Positions 1 to 10,964 of a stretch of 64,000 nt of DNA are shown here, one piece after another. The translations under genes were made by a program, and so were the position numbers. The stretch's first letter is position 1. Every line of letters starts with the position of its first letter. The notes beneath the pieces were generated by a model. The model ran no database searches, had not been told where the DNA came from, and saw nothing but the letters and a program-made list of their open reading frames with translations. This DNA comes from Tritrichomonas musculus. Lineage: Eukaryota > Parabasalia > Tritrichomonadida > Tritrichomonadidae. The stretch covers positions 1,550,001 through 1,614,000 of the forward strand of contig JAPFFF010000007.1 of NCBI GenBank assembly GCA_039105265.1. The letters run 5' to 3'.

Positions 1-348
1 AAATTGAATGACAGCAAATTGTCTTCAGGGATAATTTTTGAAATTATTGGTAAAATAGTATTATATATTTAAATGTTAATACAATTTAATTGATAAAGTT
101 TTGTGATAATAAATATTAAATGAGATATTTTACATACAAAAAAGAGATTATATTTGGTCCTACCACGTCCTTAAAGTCAACTTTTTTAAGAATTTTTGTA
201 AAATGGTTCTTTTACATAAATTGGTTAAAGAAAATGAAAATCTATTATTTTTATTTGATTTTTTATTAGATGAATATAAACTATTTTTTAAAAATCATAT
301 CATACTTTTATGCAAATATTGACTTTGAACTTTACAAAGGATTTTTAA

Positions 349-678
349 GGGACCACTATCATATTTTTTTGTAAACATTTCAATATTGAAAAAACTCATA
401 GAAAATAAAATTCAATGGTTATTATTTCGGAAAAAGTTTAAAACTTTAAAATTTCACCATTCCGATCATTTTTGTAAAATTTTTACTCCTTTCAACTTTT
501 AAATTTTTATTGAAAAAAGGGAATAGGCTTAAAAGAAGAATAGAAATAAATGATATGTAATTTATATAATTTATATATACCAAAATATAGCAAAAATACT
601 CAAGAAATAATTTTTTTTAAGTCAATTAATTTTGTGATAACTCATAGAATTTTTAACACAGAATTTGATAGTGGTCCC
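349..678. mobile_element. TTAA-flanked MITE-like element (330 bp)
   Basis: A perfect 13-bp terminal inverted repeat, GGGACCACTATCA at 349-361 and its complement at 666-678, is flanked on both sides by TTAA (345-348 and 679-682). TTAA duplication is typical of piggyBac-type elements, but TTAA is common in such AT-rich DNA, so the family is inference. No transposase is encoded. A diverged relative of its left part (TTAAGGG, then a stretch containing AAACTCATAGAA and GAAAAAGTTTA) can be seen near 10662-10760, which supports a repeat family. Confidence 0.45.
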
Positions 679-1090
679 TTAAACGTTTTTTTTTTTTTTT
701 TTTTGAGAAATTTTCAAAATGAAATAACTATCTGCCTTTTTAATTTAAACAGATTACCACAATATAAAATAAAATATCATAAGTTATCTTAGAGTATCTA
801 GGTCCGTGAATAGGCCTTATTTTTTTTACATCACAAATACTATAAACGTCTTTTTAACGTATTTTTTCATAAAATAACGATTTTTTGATTTGTAGTATCA
901 ATGAAACTTTTTGAATACGAATAAATTTTTTTAAATTTTATGAAGAATCAAAAATAATATTATTTAATTTGAAAAACATTTTACTATTTTATCTTTTTAT
1001 TTTTAAATTATTTAAAACATTTTTAATATAAAAAAATAATTGTAGATCAAGATAAAAATAAAAAACTAATATCTAGAAAATAACGTATTT

Positions 1091-1126
1091 ACAATTGTAA
1101 TTACAATTGTAATTACAATTGTAATT
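1091..1126. repeat. 12-bp tandem repeat, three exact copies
   Basis: Three consecutive copies of ACAATTGTAATT. The unit is self-complementary across copies (AATTACAATTGTAATT reads the same on both strands), so the array can fold into hairpins. A further related ACAATTGTAAATAC lies just downstream at about 1148. No function can be assigned. Confidence 0.75.
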
Positions 1127-3326
1127 TTTAAACGGACAAGTTGTATACAATTGTAAATACAAAAACCAAGGCTTATCCGTGAATTAAATTTCTTTTTAAA
1201 CAAATGTTAAAAGATCTTAATAATAATATAATTAATTAATTTTCAAATCGATTTTAAGCATTAGTTATTGTATTGGGACCTAGAATTGATAGTTTAATAT
1301 GTAAATAATCTTTTATGAAGATTCAAAATTTTCCATTTTTATTTTAAAGAGAGTTATTTCTCATTTAAAATTTCAATGATTTTCGATTATTTTTCATTGA
1401 AATTATAATCGTTAAAATAAAATAGTAAACGGTGAAAGGACATCCTTAAAAAATTTTCAAAAAATTCACAATTTTTTTTATTTAATTTAGTCCTCTCACG
1501 ATTGAATTTCATTCAATTTTATTAACTTTTTATATATGCAAGATCAAATTTTGTATAATAGATAATTATTTTTTGATATATCTGTATCAAATATTGAAGG
1601 CTATTTGAAAAAAGCCTTCAAAAAGTGGCGAGTGCGATTCTGAGATCTCATATTATTTATGTGTATAGTAACGGTAAAAATATAAAATTGCTTTATTTTT
1701 TAAATATATATTGGATTTAATATATTGTTAAAAATTAATATAATATTGTCTCGTTTTAATCGATAAATGCATCGGTAAACAAAAATCTTTTTTTGTGAAA
1801 AATCATTACAATAAATATTCAATTTAATAAAAATATTTTTTTTTTCATATCTTTATATGATATTGCTTTTTCGATTTATTTTATATATTTATATTATAAT
1901 GTTAAATTAGTAAAATTAATTATATTTTCTTTAACTTTAAATATTTGCATTTGTTTTAATTTTTATTATTATATTTATACTCCAAAGGAGATATTTAAGT
2001 TTTTCTTTATTTTAGCATGCATTTTACTCTCATGAACAAAAAATAATACATTATTGTTATCATCAGCATGATTAATGTTTGATTTTTATTTTGACATAAA
2101 AATTGATGCTAGAACTCATATTCATTAAATTTTCTCTAAATATATGATTGTATATCTCGTTGGTACACAAAATTATAATTCTTCTTGGTTTCATTCAATA
2201 AAAAAATGGAAATTAGTTTTTTGGAATTATAAAATTTATATATTATTTTTTATATTTTTATTAATTCAAAGTATAATATAATTATTTCAATTTTGTTATA
2301 TTTTATTTTTAGATTTATTCATTTATTCAGTATCAATAGAAAATAGAACATTGAAAAAAAATTTCAGAGTGTATTTTGAATTCATATCTCAATATTTTTG
2401 AATATATATATCAATATATATCTTAATATTTATGAGATATTGAAATATTTGAAACATCCTTTTAAAAAGTGTTTACATTTTATGACAATTTTAATATAAA
2501 TATTCATTGACTGTAAACAAATATATTTATTTATTTATATCTAATATATATAATATGTTTAATATAAAATATTATAAAACGATATCATATCTAATATCAA
2601 TGTATTAATGAAATTATCGAGGTCTATATTTAAAAGAAATTCTTAGATGCACCTATCGAGTAGTTAGTTGCAATTATCAGTTCATTTTATTTTATGAATG
2701 AATAAAAATAATATATTCAATTTATAAGAAATAAAATTAACCAAAATCCTCCAAAATAATAAAAATTTAACAAAAAACCAATTTTTTTTTTAAAATAAAG
2801 GGGGATTTTTGCCTCAATTTTTTTTGTTAAAAAAAATGAAGATATACAAATAAATATAAAATATTTTAAAATACATTTATATAATATAAAATATATAATG
2901 GAACCTAAAATATATATAGAATAAAATATATATTAATAATCTTTTATTTCAAGATTTTTTATACAATTAAATGTTTTTTGACACATAGAAATACATTCAG
3001 TAATCCATAATTAATATATTTATAATAATAAGTATATTAATTTCAATGAGAATAAATAAAGAATACTCATCGTAGGAATAAAAAGATAATTCAATATATA
3101 ATATTTCTGAGTAAGTTTATTCAAAAAAAAATTTGAACTATTTCCAAATAACTTTTTGATATAAAATCTTTATGTTTTGAAAGCCAATAATTTTTATTTC
3201 AAAACTTTTTCAATTATTACTTTTTTATTTTCCAAAAAATTGAATATTTCCGAAACAACTTTTTGTATATATAATATGATTTGGAAATATTAATTTTTTT
3301 AAAGAATTATTTATCAATTTTGGGAC

Positions 3327-4358
3327 TATTTCACCTAAGTACTCAATTTTTCACTTAAGTTATCAAAAATTGAAAAGGTAAAAAAAATAATATCTCCAAT
3401 TGATAAAGAAAAAATATTTAGTATCATTTTTCCTCTCAAAAACATATCATTAAAAAATTCCAAAATGTTAAGCGCTGCAGCATTTATAGAGTAAGAAGCC
3501 GAAAAAAATATATATTAATCGGGGTTCCGTGGAGATTACAATGACGCAATTTTTATCCCAAAATTCCTTTTTCAAATATAATATCTAATTTAATCGCAAC
3601 AAACTCCACGAGAAAAAAGTTTGTAAGTACCAGGACATTGTAGACAATTGAGTTTTACGTCGAACTTTGCGATATAAAATGCTAATTCGTATATTTTTAG
3701 ATCAGCGATTTATATCTAATAATTTAATTTTCTTGGTTCATTGTTGAAATAGATAGAAAATCTCCTCGAATAATATTCTTTATCATTTTTTACATATTAT
3801 ACTAGCTTTAAACGTTATAAAAAACCCTCTGAATATATACGATTATTCTATAATATTCATAAACCAATCAGTAAATTGCTAACAAAAACATATTAAAATA
3901 TATATATGTGAATCAATATTAGAAAATATGTAAATCATTTTTTCTTATTTTATTTTTTTGATGTAGAAAAATGAAGATTATGATTAAATCAAAACTTATT
4001 ATAAACGTATTTGGTATTAAATCAAGATATATTACTGTATTTATTTAAAGTATTTTGATTTTTATATTATTTGGAATATATTTGAGTAGTATATAAATTG
4101 TTTTTACTAGAAAAATCTATATCATATTTTGATATATCAACATTTTAAAATTATTTTTTTTTTCTATAACTTATTTAAATTTTTCAATAATTATTTGTAA
4201 TTTTGAGAAAAGTTTATATCAGTTGATGAATATTTTAAATCAATTTTTTGAGATAATGCCTTTTATCGGCAACTTTTTGTGATGTTTTTATTGAATGAAG
4301 ATTAAGAATTATTGACATAGAAAAAGTAGGAAAGTGAAATAATTATATAAAATCAAAA
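3327..4358 (+). repeat. Left copy of 1.03-kb inverted repeat
   Basis: This 1032-bp segment recurs in reverse complement at 16430-17462 with almost no differences: one poly-A length change and a small mismatch cluster near the inner end are the only ones I found. It starts TATTTCACC and ends AATCAAAA. It has no credible reading frame. Sequence similarity stops sharply at both ends. The near identity of noncoding DNA implies a recent duplication, gene conversion, or long terminal repeats of one element. An older, diverged direct copy of its inner end lies at 5740-5800. Confidence 0.9.
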
Positions 4359-5139
4359 ATCTTTTTGTTCAAAAGCAACCATTAATAAGCAAGTAACAAC
4401 TACAAAAAAGCAAATCGCAACCACGAATAATTAAATAATGTTAGCTTTATCAGTATACAGGACAAATGACAAACTAAAAAAGCAGATCACTAAAAAATAA
4501 CCACAAATCCGGAAGCAAAGGTAAGCCAGTGCCTATAAACAACTGTTATAATCAATAAAACAGTAAATACCAGCAAACAACATATTTACAAGCAACATTT
4601 TCAGATCAGCAAACTTAATCGACATAGATCTCTAGTAGCACACAAATAAATTCCTCCGCACACAGTTATGTTTCTTTTCACATGCAAGCAAGGTTTTCTC
4701 AGCAAACGAATCCAACTCCTTCCTCAAATGCAATTATAAATTCACAAATAGCATCCATTTTTCAAGTTTTTTATTCTCATTAAGTAAAATTATCTTTCAA
4801 TTAAACTAATTTACACTAAATAAGCCCTCCTTTTTATTTTTGCTTTTATGCTCTTCTTAAATAGATTAAATTTTATTATTCTGAATTTATTTGGTCATTC
4901 TTTTGCAAAAAGTTTTTCCTTCTCAATTTTAATTTTTAATTTACAGAAGCATGCGATTAAGAATTTCACCTTTCTTCTATAAAAACAATATTAATAATCA
5001 AAATAAAACATTATTTCTAATCAATTTTATTAAAAAAAAAATTAAATTCAAATATCATTCTTAATTGCCTACTTCAAACTTCCAAAATTATCATAATTTT
5101 TATAAAAATAATGAAAATTAAATAAATCATTCTTTTTGG

Positions 5140-5201
5140 TTTTTTGAAAGCTGGCAATTCTTTTTTGGAGTCTGAAAAAAGAATTGCCAGCTTTCAAAAA
5201 A
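5140..5201. repeat. Perfect 27-bp hairpin with 8-nt loop
   Basis: Arms at 5140-5166 and 5175-5201 are exact reverse complements, each containing GAAAGCTGGCAATTC bounded by T or A runs; the loop is GGAGTCTG. The stem contains several G/C pairs, so it is not simply a by-product of AT richness. A second smaller inverted repeat (AAAAAACTGTCA near 5217 with its complement near 5280) encloses the next 60 bp. It could be a structured RNA, a foldback element or a recombination scar; nothing in the sequence decides. Confidence 0.85.
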
Positions 5202-5739
5202 TGGCTTTTTCTCAATAAAAAACTGTCAACCGCGAGAGTATTTGACCCTAAATTGGCCATTCATCCTTATATAGATGAATGACAGTTTTTTTCTATCTTT
5301 AACGGGCGAAGGGAAAAATAGGACCGGGTTTTGCGAGGGCTTTGGAAAAAGTTCGCAGGGGACGGTTATGAGGTTAAAAATGGCCTGAACGATAAATAAA
5401 AAATAACTTTTTCAAAGATGACAATACATTTTTGTTAAGAAGTAAAAAGAATTGTTATTTTATATTCACAAATAATAATAATTTATCTATTTTTTCCCCA
5501 CTATTTAGTAAAAAAAAAAAACTATCAAAAAAGTCAAGACGTTAGTTAAAATTGCAAGAAGTACGTTAGAAAATTAAAACCGATGAAAATAAATAAATAA
5601 AATAACCCTACGATAATTATCTTTAATATATTGATATATAATAAATATTTATACTAAATTATCGTGAATACAATCATTTTTTATTTCTATAAAAGTGTTT
5701 TTACAAATTTCATTAACGTATATAAATTAACTGAATTTG

Positions 5740-5800
5740 AAATCAATTTTTTGAGTATAATAGCTTTTACCTGCCACTTTTTGTGATGTATTTATTGAAT
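5740..5800 (+). repeat. Diverged partial copy of the 1.03-kb repeat end
   Basis: This stretch resembles 4234-4299, the inner end of the left inverted repeat, in direct orientation. Both contain AAATCAATTTTTTGAG, a CTTTTTGTGATGT core and a TTTATTGAATG end. The copies differ at many positions, so this is an older copy of the same repeat family, showing that the family predates the almost identical pair. Confidence 0.6.
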
Positions 5801-6495
5801 GTTTTTTATTTTTGTTTTTTGTTTTTTGTTTTTAATCAAAAGAAGACTTTAATTAAATATTTATTATAGTATTAAATTTTATTTATTTCAATCTGATCAT
5901 TTTTACTTATAATTTCAAATATTTAACAAGATAAAATGGAAAAAAAAACACATATTTTTTTCTGATAAATTTACATATTTCGGTTTATATTTTTAAAAAT
6001 TCAATTAATTCCATTATTAGACTTAATAACTTTAAAATTGACTATAAATTAAATTAAATCTATTAGATAAATTTATTTTCTATTGAAAAAAAAAAAAACT
6101 AATTCATTGAAATAATAAACTAGTTGAAATATAAATTCATCTATGCTATTTTTATATATTATATTATGTTTTTTAAATAAACATTATTTCTTAATGATAT
6201 AAAAAGTAATTTATGAAAAATAAAACTATGAAGCAAAGAAACAAAAAAGATATTGATAATATATGTATATTGAGATTTTAAAATTGATTTAAGAGGAGCT
6301 TTAAAATATTGAATACATATGGTTATAAATTCAATTTCATTTTCAAAATTTATTCTATTTTTTTCAATAAGGTTTCAATTAAAATCAAATTCGACTTTAT
6401 CTCTAAATTAAACGGAATAAACCAAAAAAAAAAAAGATAAACGACTAATCTGAAAAAAAACTAACGTAACACTCTAAAAAAAAAGTCAACGGATT

Positions 6496-6500
6496 TCATT
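6496..6500 (+). promoter_or_regulatory. Initiator-like TCATT site
   Basis: TCATT matches the trichomonad initiator consensus TCA-pyrimidine-(T/A), in which the A is the transcription start. The A at 6498 lies 11 nt upstream of the ATG at 6509, the usual spacing for the short trichomonad leader. It supports that start codon. Confidence 0.55.
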
Positions 6501-6508
6501 TTTTTATT

Positions 6509-9500
6509 ATGGATGATACAAATTCCGTAAATGCAGTCTATGATGAAATTATCCTTGATAGAATGAAAAAGGTTCAAAATTACCTTTTAAGTTTTATTGA
6601 TACAGAGGAAGATATTGAAGAAAGTTATCAGCTCATTACAGATATCATTGTAAATGAAAAAATCTATGAAAATATACAAGAATTTAAATTAATGTTAACA
6701 TTAATCACCAGAATATCGAACAATCATCATCGATATGTCAATTTTTTCCCGAAAATTGAAAAAATTATATTAGATATAAAAGCCGAAATCGTTCAGAACT
6801 TCTCGAATTCAGAAATATTTGATATTTTCAAAAGCAACAAAAGAATTCTACTATTTTTAATCGAAAGTCAAATATTAATATTTGATGACTATGTTTGCAA
6901 ACAACTGATAAAGGAAAAATTTATCATAACTAAATATCCACAATTTTTCTCGCCTGAATTACAGCCATTTATCAAAAATGATTGGTTTCCTCCAAATAAT
7001 GCAAATAATAATTGGATTAATGAGATTAACACAGAATTGCCTGACAATTTTTATGAAAACAGAAAAATAGGTGAGAATGATAGTTATATTTGTAAATTAA
7101 TCCAATGTGATATGATTACTGAATTTCAATCATATATTCAAACAAATCAAATCTCATTTGACGAAATAATCAATTTATCTATATATGAAACTAATTTATT
7201 TTTAATCAAAAATTCAATTGTAAGTAAATTGAGTTTCATAAATTATGCAGCATTTTTCGGATCATTTAAAATTTTCAAATTTTTACAAAAAAATGGAGCC
7301 AAAATAACTCCAGAATCTTGGCTTTTTGCCATACATGGTAATAACTTTGAAATAATTCACCTTCTTGAAGAAAAACGTATCAAACCTGATGACAAAACAT
7401 TTAAACAATCTTTTATAGAATCAGTCAAATGTCATCATAATGAACTTGCAAGTTACATTGAAAAGAATTATTTCAATAAAAAAAAAGTGATTGATCAAAA
7501 TACTTTGCATCAGATATTTAAATATAATAATTTCGCTTTTATATCTGAAGATAATATTGGAAGTTATAAAATATTTGATTTTTCAATGTGTGATGAAATA
7601 TTTGATGATTTTAGTATAAAAAAGAAACGTGGAAGACCAAAAGGCAAACAATATCTTGATAAAGGAGATAATGCAAAAGCAAAAGCCAGAAAGAAAAAGG
7701 ATAATAATATAAGGATGCGGCAACTGGAAAATCCAATACTAGAACCATCGACACATAAGACTTTTATGATTACAATGCCAACGAGAAATTCATTGAGCCA
7801 AGAAGATATTAATTCTCTGCACGATAGCGCCATAGAAAATGAAATGAGTGAATGCTGGAGCAGATTTGATATTGAAGGAAAATTTGTAGGAACAAATAAT
7901 GAAGTAACAGAATCATCATCTGATGTAAATGATATAAATGATACAATAACAATTGCAAATCTTGAATCACATGAACCTTTTCAAAATGAATTTATTGTTC
8001 AAACAATTTTAGCCAAAGCAAATAAAGGTTATAGACTTATGAAAATTGAAACAAAAGATCCAAGCAGACTTGGATTTAAATGCAAATCACAAGGATGCTT
8101 TTATACAGCTAATTTTATACGATCTGAAGATGGTTTTCATTTAGAAAATCAGACTTACCATACATGCCCGAAGCCAGTCATTGTTTCAACTGAATCACTT
8201 CAAAAAGTTATATTTGAAAACGGTAAAAGTTCACAATTAGATGCAAAGTATATGGCTAAAATAAATTCAAAGTTTAACTTATTACCAAACACAATTAATA
8301 ATCTAAGAATTAGGAGGAATTATAATATTGTTTTTAATTTGACCAGAGAAGACAGATTAGCATCCTGGGGCAAATTGACCAGTCTTATTCAAATAATTAG
8401 GCAAGCAGGAGGTAATGGATATATACATAAAAACAATGAAGGATTGATAGATTTTGTTGGTATTGTGCCCAACTATGCTCTCCAATTTATTTATGCATCA
8501 ATTTTCTTCCCCGTCGTACAAACTGATACCAGATTTCAAAATGGCATTTCAAAAGGGCACTTGTATACTTTGGTAACAATGACCGGAGACAGAAGTATTC
8601 TTCCTCTGGCCGTAGCATGGGCTCCCTCAGAAAAAGGAGATTATACAGATTTGTTTTTGAGTTTGTTGAGAGGTCATTTGCATCGAATTGAAACCTGTCA
8701 TACTGATGATTCTCGAGCATTAATTGGTAGCATAGAAAAGGTTGGAATTAACAATTTACTCTGTGCATGGCATATAAGTCAGCATTGTCCGAGTAAAGAA
8801 GAATTTTTGTCACTTGTAAAGTCTCAATCTCCACAAGAATATAATTCAAAAAAAAATGCTATCAATCAATCAAACAATGAATTAAAAAAATATTTAGATA
8901 CAGGCAATAAATGGAGTAAAATAAGCCGTTTTGAAACAGATGCTAAAGGAGATCAAAGCTTATCATCATCTGCAGTTGAATCTTTGAACGCAAAAATCAA
9001 AAGACTAGACCTCAAAAATAAGGAACCTCTGGAAATTTTCCAGCAGATATATGATATTGGATTTACAACTCTTCAAGATATATGTTCACAAAGTGGAACA
9101 CTTACTAATAGTGCTCAAAGTTATTTAAGCTATGCTCTTGCAATTGCTCAGCATTTAACAGTTTTTCAAACGCCAGTTTCACAATTTAAATATGAAGTAT
9201 TTAAAGATGCTACTGAAAAATGCACAGTTATAATTTGTCCTGATGAAGCTCCAATTTGCTTATGCAAATTCTATCATGATACAGGTATGGTATGTATCCA
9301 TTTACTCGCCGTGGCTTGTCAATTCAAAATCGACTGGAGTAAATGGATACATCCCAGATATTTCGTATCATATTACAAATCAATTTTCCAACATCATATT
9401 ATTTATCCTAATTTTGATGGAATTGTACAAATGAATAATGACATTCCAATAGGAGTGACATCGTTAAAACAACAAAGAAACAGAATTGATCAATTTGGTA

Positions 9501-9526
9501 ATATAACTTCAACTCATAAACATTAA
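6509..9526 (+). CDS. DUF3447 ankyrin domain fused to MULE transposase
   Basis: A 1005-residue protein. Residues 1 to about 340 match the DUF3447 ankyrin proteins that are abundant in trichomonads (LIQCD..EFQSYI, NYAAFFGS, FLQKNGAKITPESW, HLLEE, KCHHNELASYI). An AT-hook-like RGRP lies at 374-377 in a basic stretch. A WRKY/FLYWCH-like zinc finger follows (C525, C530, H551, C553). The MULE transposase core keeps its likely catalytic triad: D673 (VQTDTRF), D733 (CHTDDSRAL) and E824 (AVESLNAKIK), with CxxH after the second Asp. A SWIM zinc finger is intact at C917, C919, C929 and H931. The frame is uninterrupted, and the ATG sits 11 nt after an initiator-like site. I found no convincing short terminal repeats close to the gene; it lies between the two 1.03-kb inverted repeats. 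It may be an autonomous element that captured a host domain, or a domesticated transposase. Domain calls are firm; the role is inference. Confidence 0.85.
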   Translation: MDDTNSVNAVYDEIILDRMKKVQNYLLSFIDTEEDIEESYQLITDIIVNEKIYENIQEFKLMLTLITRISNNHHRYVNFFPKIEKIILDIKAEIVQNFSNSEIFDIFKSNKRILLFLIESQILIFDDYVCKQLIKEKFIITKYPQFFSPELQPFIKNDWFPPNNANNNWINEINTELPDNFYENRKIGENDSYICKLIQCDMITEFQSYIQTNQISFDEIINLSIYETNLFLIKNSIVSKLSFINYAAFFGSFKIFKFLQKNGAKITPESWLFAIHGNNFEIIHLLEEKRIKPDDKTFKQSFIESVKCHHNELASYIEKNYFNKKKVIDQNTLHQIFKYNNFAFISEDNIGSYKIFDFSMCDEIFDDFSIKKKRGRPKGKQYLDKGDNAKAKARKKKDNNIRMRQLENPILEPSTHKTFMITMPTRNSLSQEDINSLHDSAIENEMSECWSRFDIEGKFVGTNNEVTESSSDVNDINDTITIANLESHEPFQNEFIVQTILAKANKGYRLMKIETKDPSRLGFKCKSQGCFYTANFIRSEDGFHLENQTYHTCPKPVIVSTESLQKVIFENGKSSQLDAKYMAKINSKFNLLPNTINNLRIRRNYNIVFNLTREDRLASWGKLTSLIQIIRQAGGNGYIHKNNEGLIDFVGIVPNYALQFIYASIFFPVVQTDTRFQNGISKGHLYTLVTMTGDRSILPLAVAWAPSEKGDYTDLFLSLLRGHLHRIETCHTDDSRALIGSIEKVGINNLLCAWHISQHCPSKEEFLSLVKSQSPQEYNSKKNAINQSNNELKKYLDTGNKWSKISRFETDAKGDQSLSSSAVESLNAKIKRLDLKNKEPLEIFQQIYDIGFTTLQDICSQSGTLTNSAQSYLSYALAIAQHLTVFQTPVSQFKYEVFKDATEKCTVIICPDEAPICLCKFYHDTGMVCIHLLAVACQFKIDWSKWIHPRYFVSYYKSIFQHHIIYPNFDGIVQMNNDIPIGVTSLKQQRNRIDQFGNITSTHKH

Positions 9527-9689
9527 TATCACATAAACAACAATTAAATCAAAGACTTTTCAAAAACTTGCTTCTTTATTTCTAGTTTTTCATTTATTTA
9601 TATAATTCATTAAAAAAGTATATTCTAAATAAAATTCAATTTTCAAATTAGATATATTATTTCAAATTAAGAATATTTATATTTATATA

Positions 9690-10567
9690 GATTCAACCGT
9701 TTGTAAAGTGTCAAAAAATTGAATAAAAATTAAAAATTAATTATTTTGTTTATTTTACTATTAAAATAATATCTCCATTATTTATTAATTCTAAAATATA
9801 TCTTATAATAAAAAAATATCTATAGGGTCATGAAAGAGAATAATAGAAAGTTGACATGAAATGTTATATGAAAAATTCATAATTTATGAACCAAAAAAAG
9901 ACAATTCATGTTAAATACAATAGAATAATTATTTAATTCATAAACAAAAACATATAATTCAATGATTAAATACTTGAAATTAATGAATTTTGAAAAAGAT
10001 TCAAATCATATCAAACATCAATTTTAAAAATCTATAAAGAAATATCACACATCTTTTCATGATTCATAACTGATATTTTATGGTGATAATAATATCATTT
10101 TTAATGTAAAAATATTTTAATTCTAATCTTTATTATTTCAACTAAAAATAATAATCTAAAAAGTTGGCTTTACAATATTAATGTATTAATAAAAGCATTG
10201 GCATTGATGTTTTTTAGAAGTGAAATATGATATCTGAAGATAAAAAAAAATAACTGTCAATTCGTAGAAATAAATAAAAAAAATACTAGAACAAGATGAT
10301 ATGATTGCATCTGCCTTTTTTATCTAGTTTAAAATAATTGGAATTTGGATAAACTCTATTATTTAAATATTAATTGAATTTGAAATGTGAAATGAAAAAT
10401 ATAAGAAAAGCATTCAATTAAAAAATCCATTCCCTTTCATGACATGATAGACAATTTTTTTCCAAAAATTAATACTTGATTATTTAGCAAATTATCTACA
10501 AAATGATAATATTTTTATTAAAAAATATTGAAGTTTTAAAAATGTGTCACTTTTTTACGGTTGAATC
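9690..10567. mobile_element. MITE-like inverted-repeat element (878 bp)
   Basis: The ends are imperfect inverted repeats: GATTCAACCGT then an AAGTGTCA-like stretch at 9690-9722, mirrored by GTCACTTTTTTACGGTTGAATC at the right end. A second, subterminal inverted pair (TCATGAAAGAGAAT near 9828 and ATTCCCTTTCATGA near 10435) reinforces the palindromic layout. There is no transposase inside. Both flanks are TATATA-rich, so a target duplication cannot be told from background. Confidence 0.4.
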
Positions 10568-10964
10568 CCCTATATATTTATATTTAAAATATAAATTTAT
10601 TTGATTTAATCTAGTATATTTGTATTTTACAATTTTACTTGAATTAGATATTTCATTCATTTAAGGGCATCCGTCCCAAAAATGCTGTAAACTTGTCAAT
10701 ATTGAATAAACTCATAGAATACATCTTTCAATACTTCCAAATTATGAAAAAGTTTAGGTCAAAAATGATGATATTTGTCCTAAAAGATCAAAAAACAATT
10801 ATTTTTTTTTTTTTTTGACAGATATAATTTTACAAAAAATGATAGGGGGTGTAACGATAGAAAATTTTCAATAAATATCTATAGGATTTCCTTGAAAAGC
10901 ATATAGTTAAAATGCATATTAAAAACTATAAATAACAAATAAATTCAATTGATCAAAAGCCTAC

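Larger units (their letters stand above)
1..3326. other. AT-rich intergenic DNA, no gene
   Basis: No reading frame in this stretch looks like a protein; the only longer frame (550-792) is low-complexity and lies inside a repeat. The stretch holds a TTAA-flanked inverted-repeat element (349-678) and a 12-bp tandem repeat (1091-1126), both listed separately. The rest is A/T-rich sequence with homopolymer runs and no feature I can name. Confidence 0.7.
4359..6495. other. Intergenic DNA with anomalous composition and a hairpin
   Basis: No gene is supported. About 4365-4740 is unusually rich in A and C on the plus strand, with recurring AGCAA and CAGCAAAC words; read on the minus strand it gives broken stretches of plausible protein with in-frame stops, so it may be a very old coding remnant. 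A perfect 27-bp hairpin (5140-5201) and a locally GC-richer patch (5202-5400) follow. The remainder up to the MULE gene is A/T homopolymer-rich. Confidence 0.55.

Noticed and set aside
4321-4740. Short spaced AGCAA words resembling an array
   Set aside because: Spacing is irregular and there are no conserved repeats with unique spacers, so not a CRISPR array; the genome is eukaryotic.
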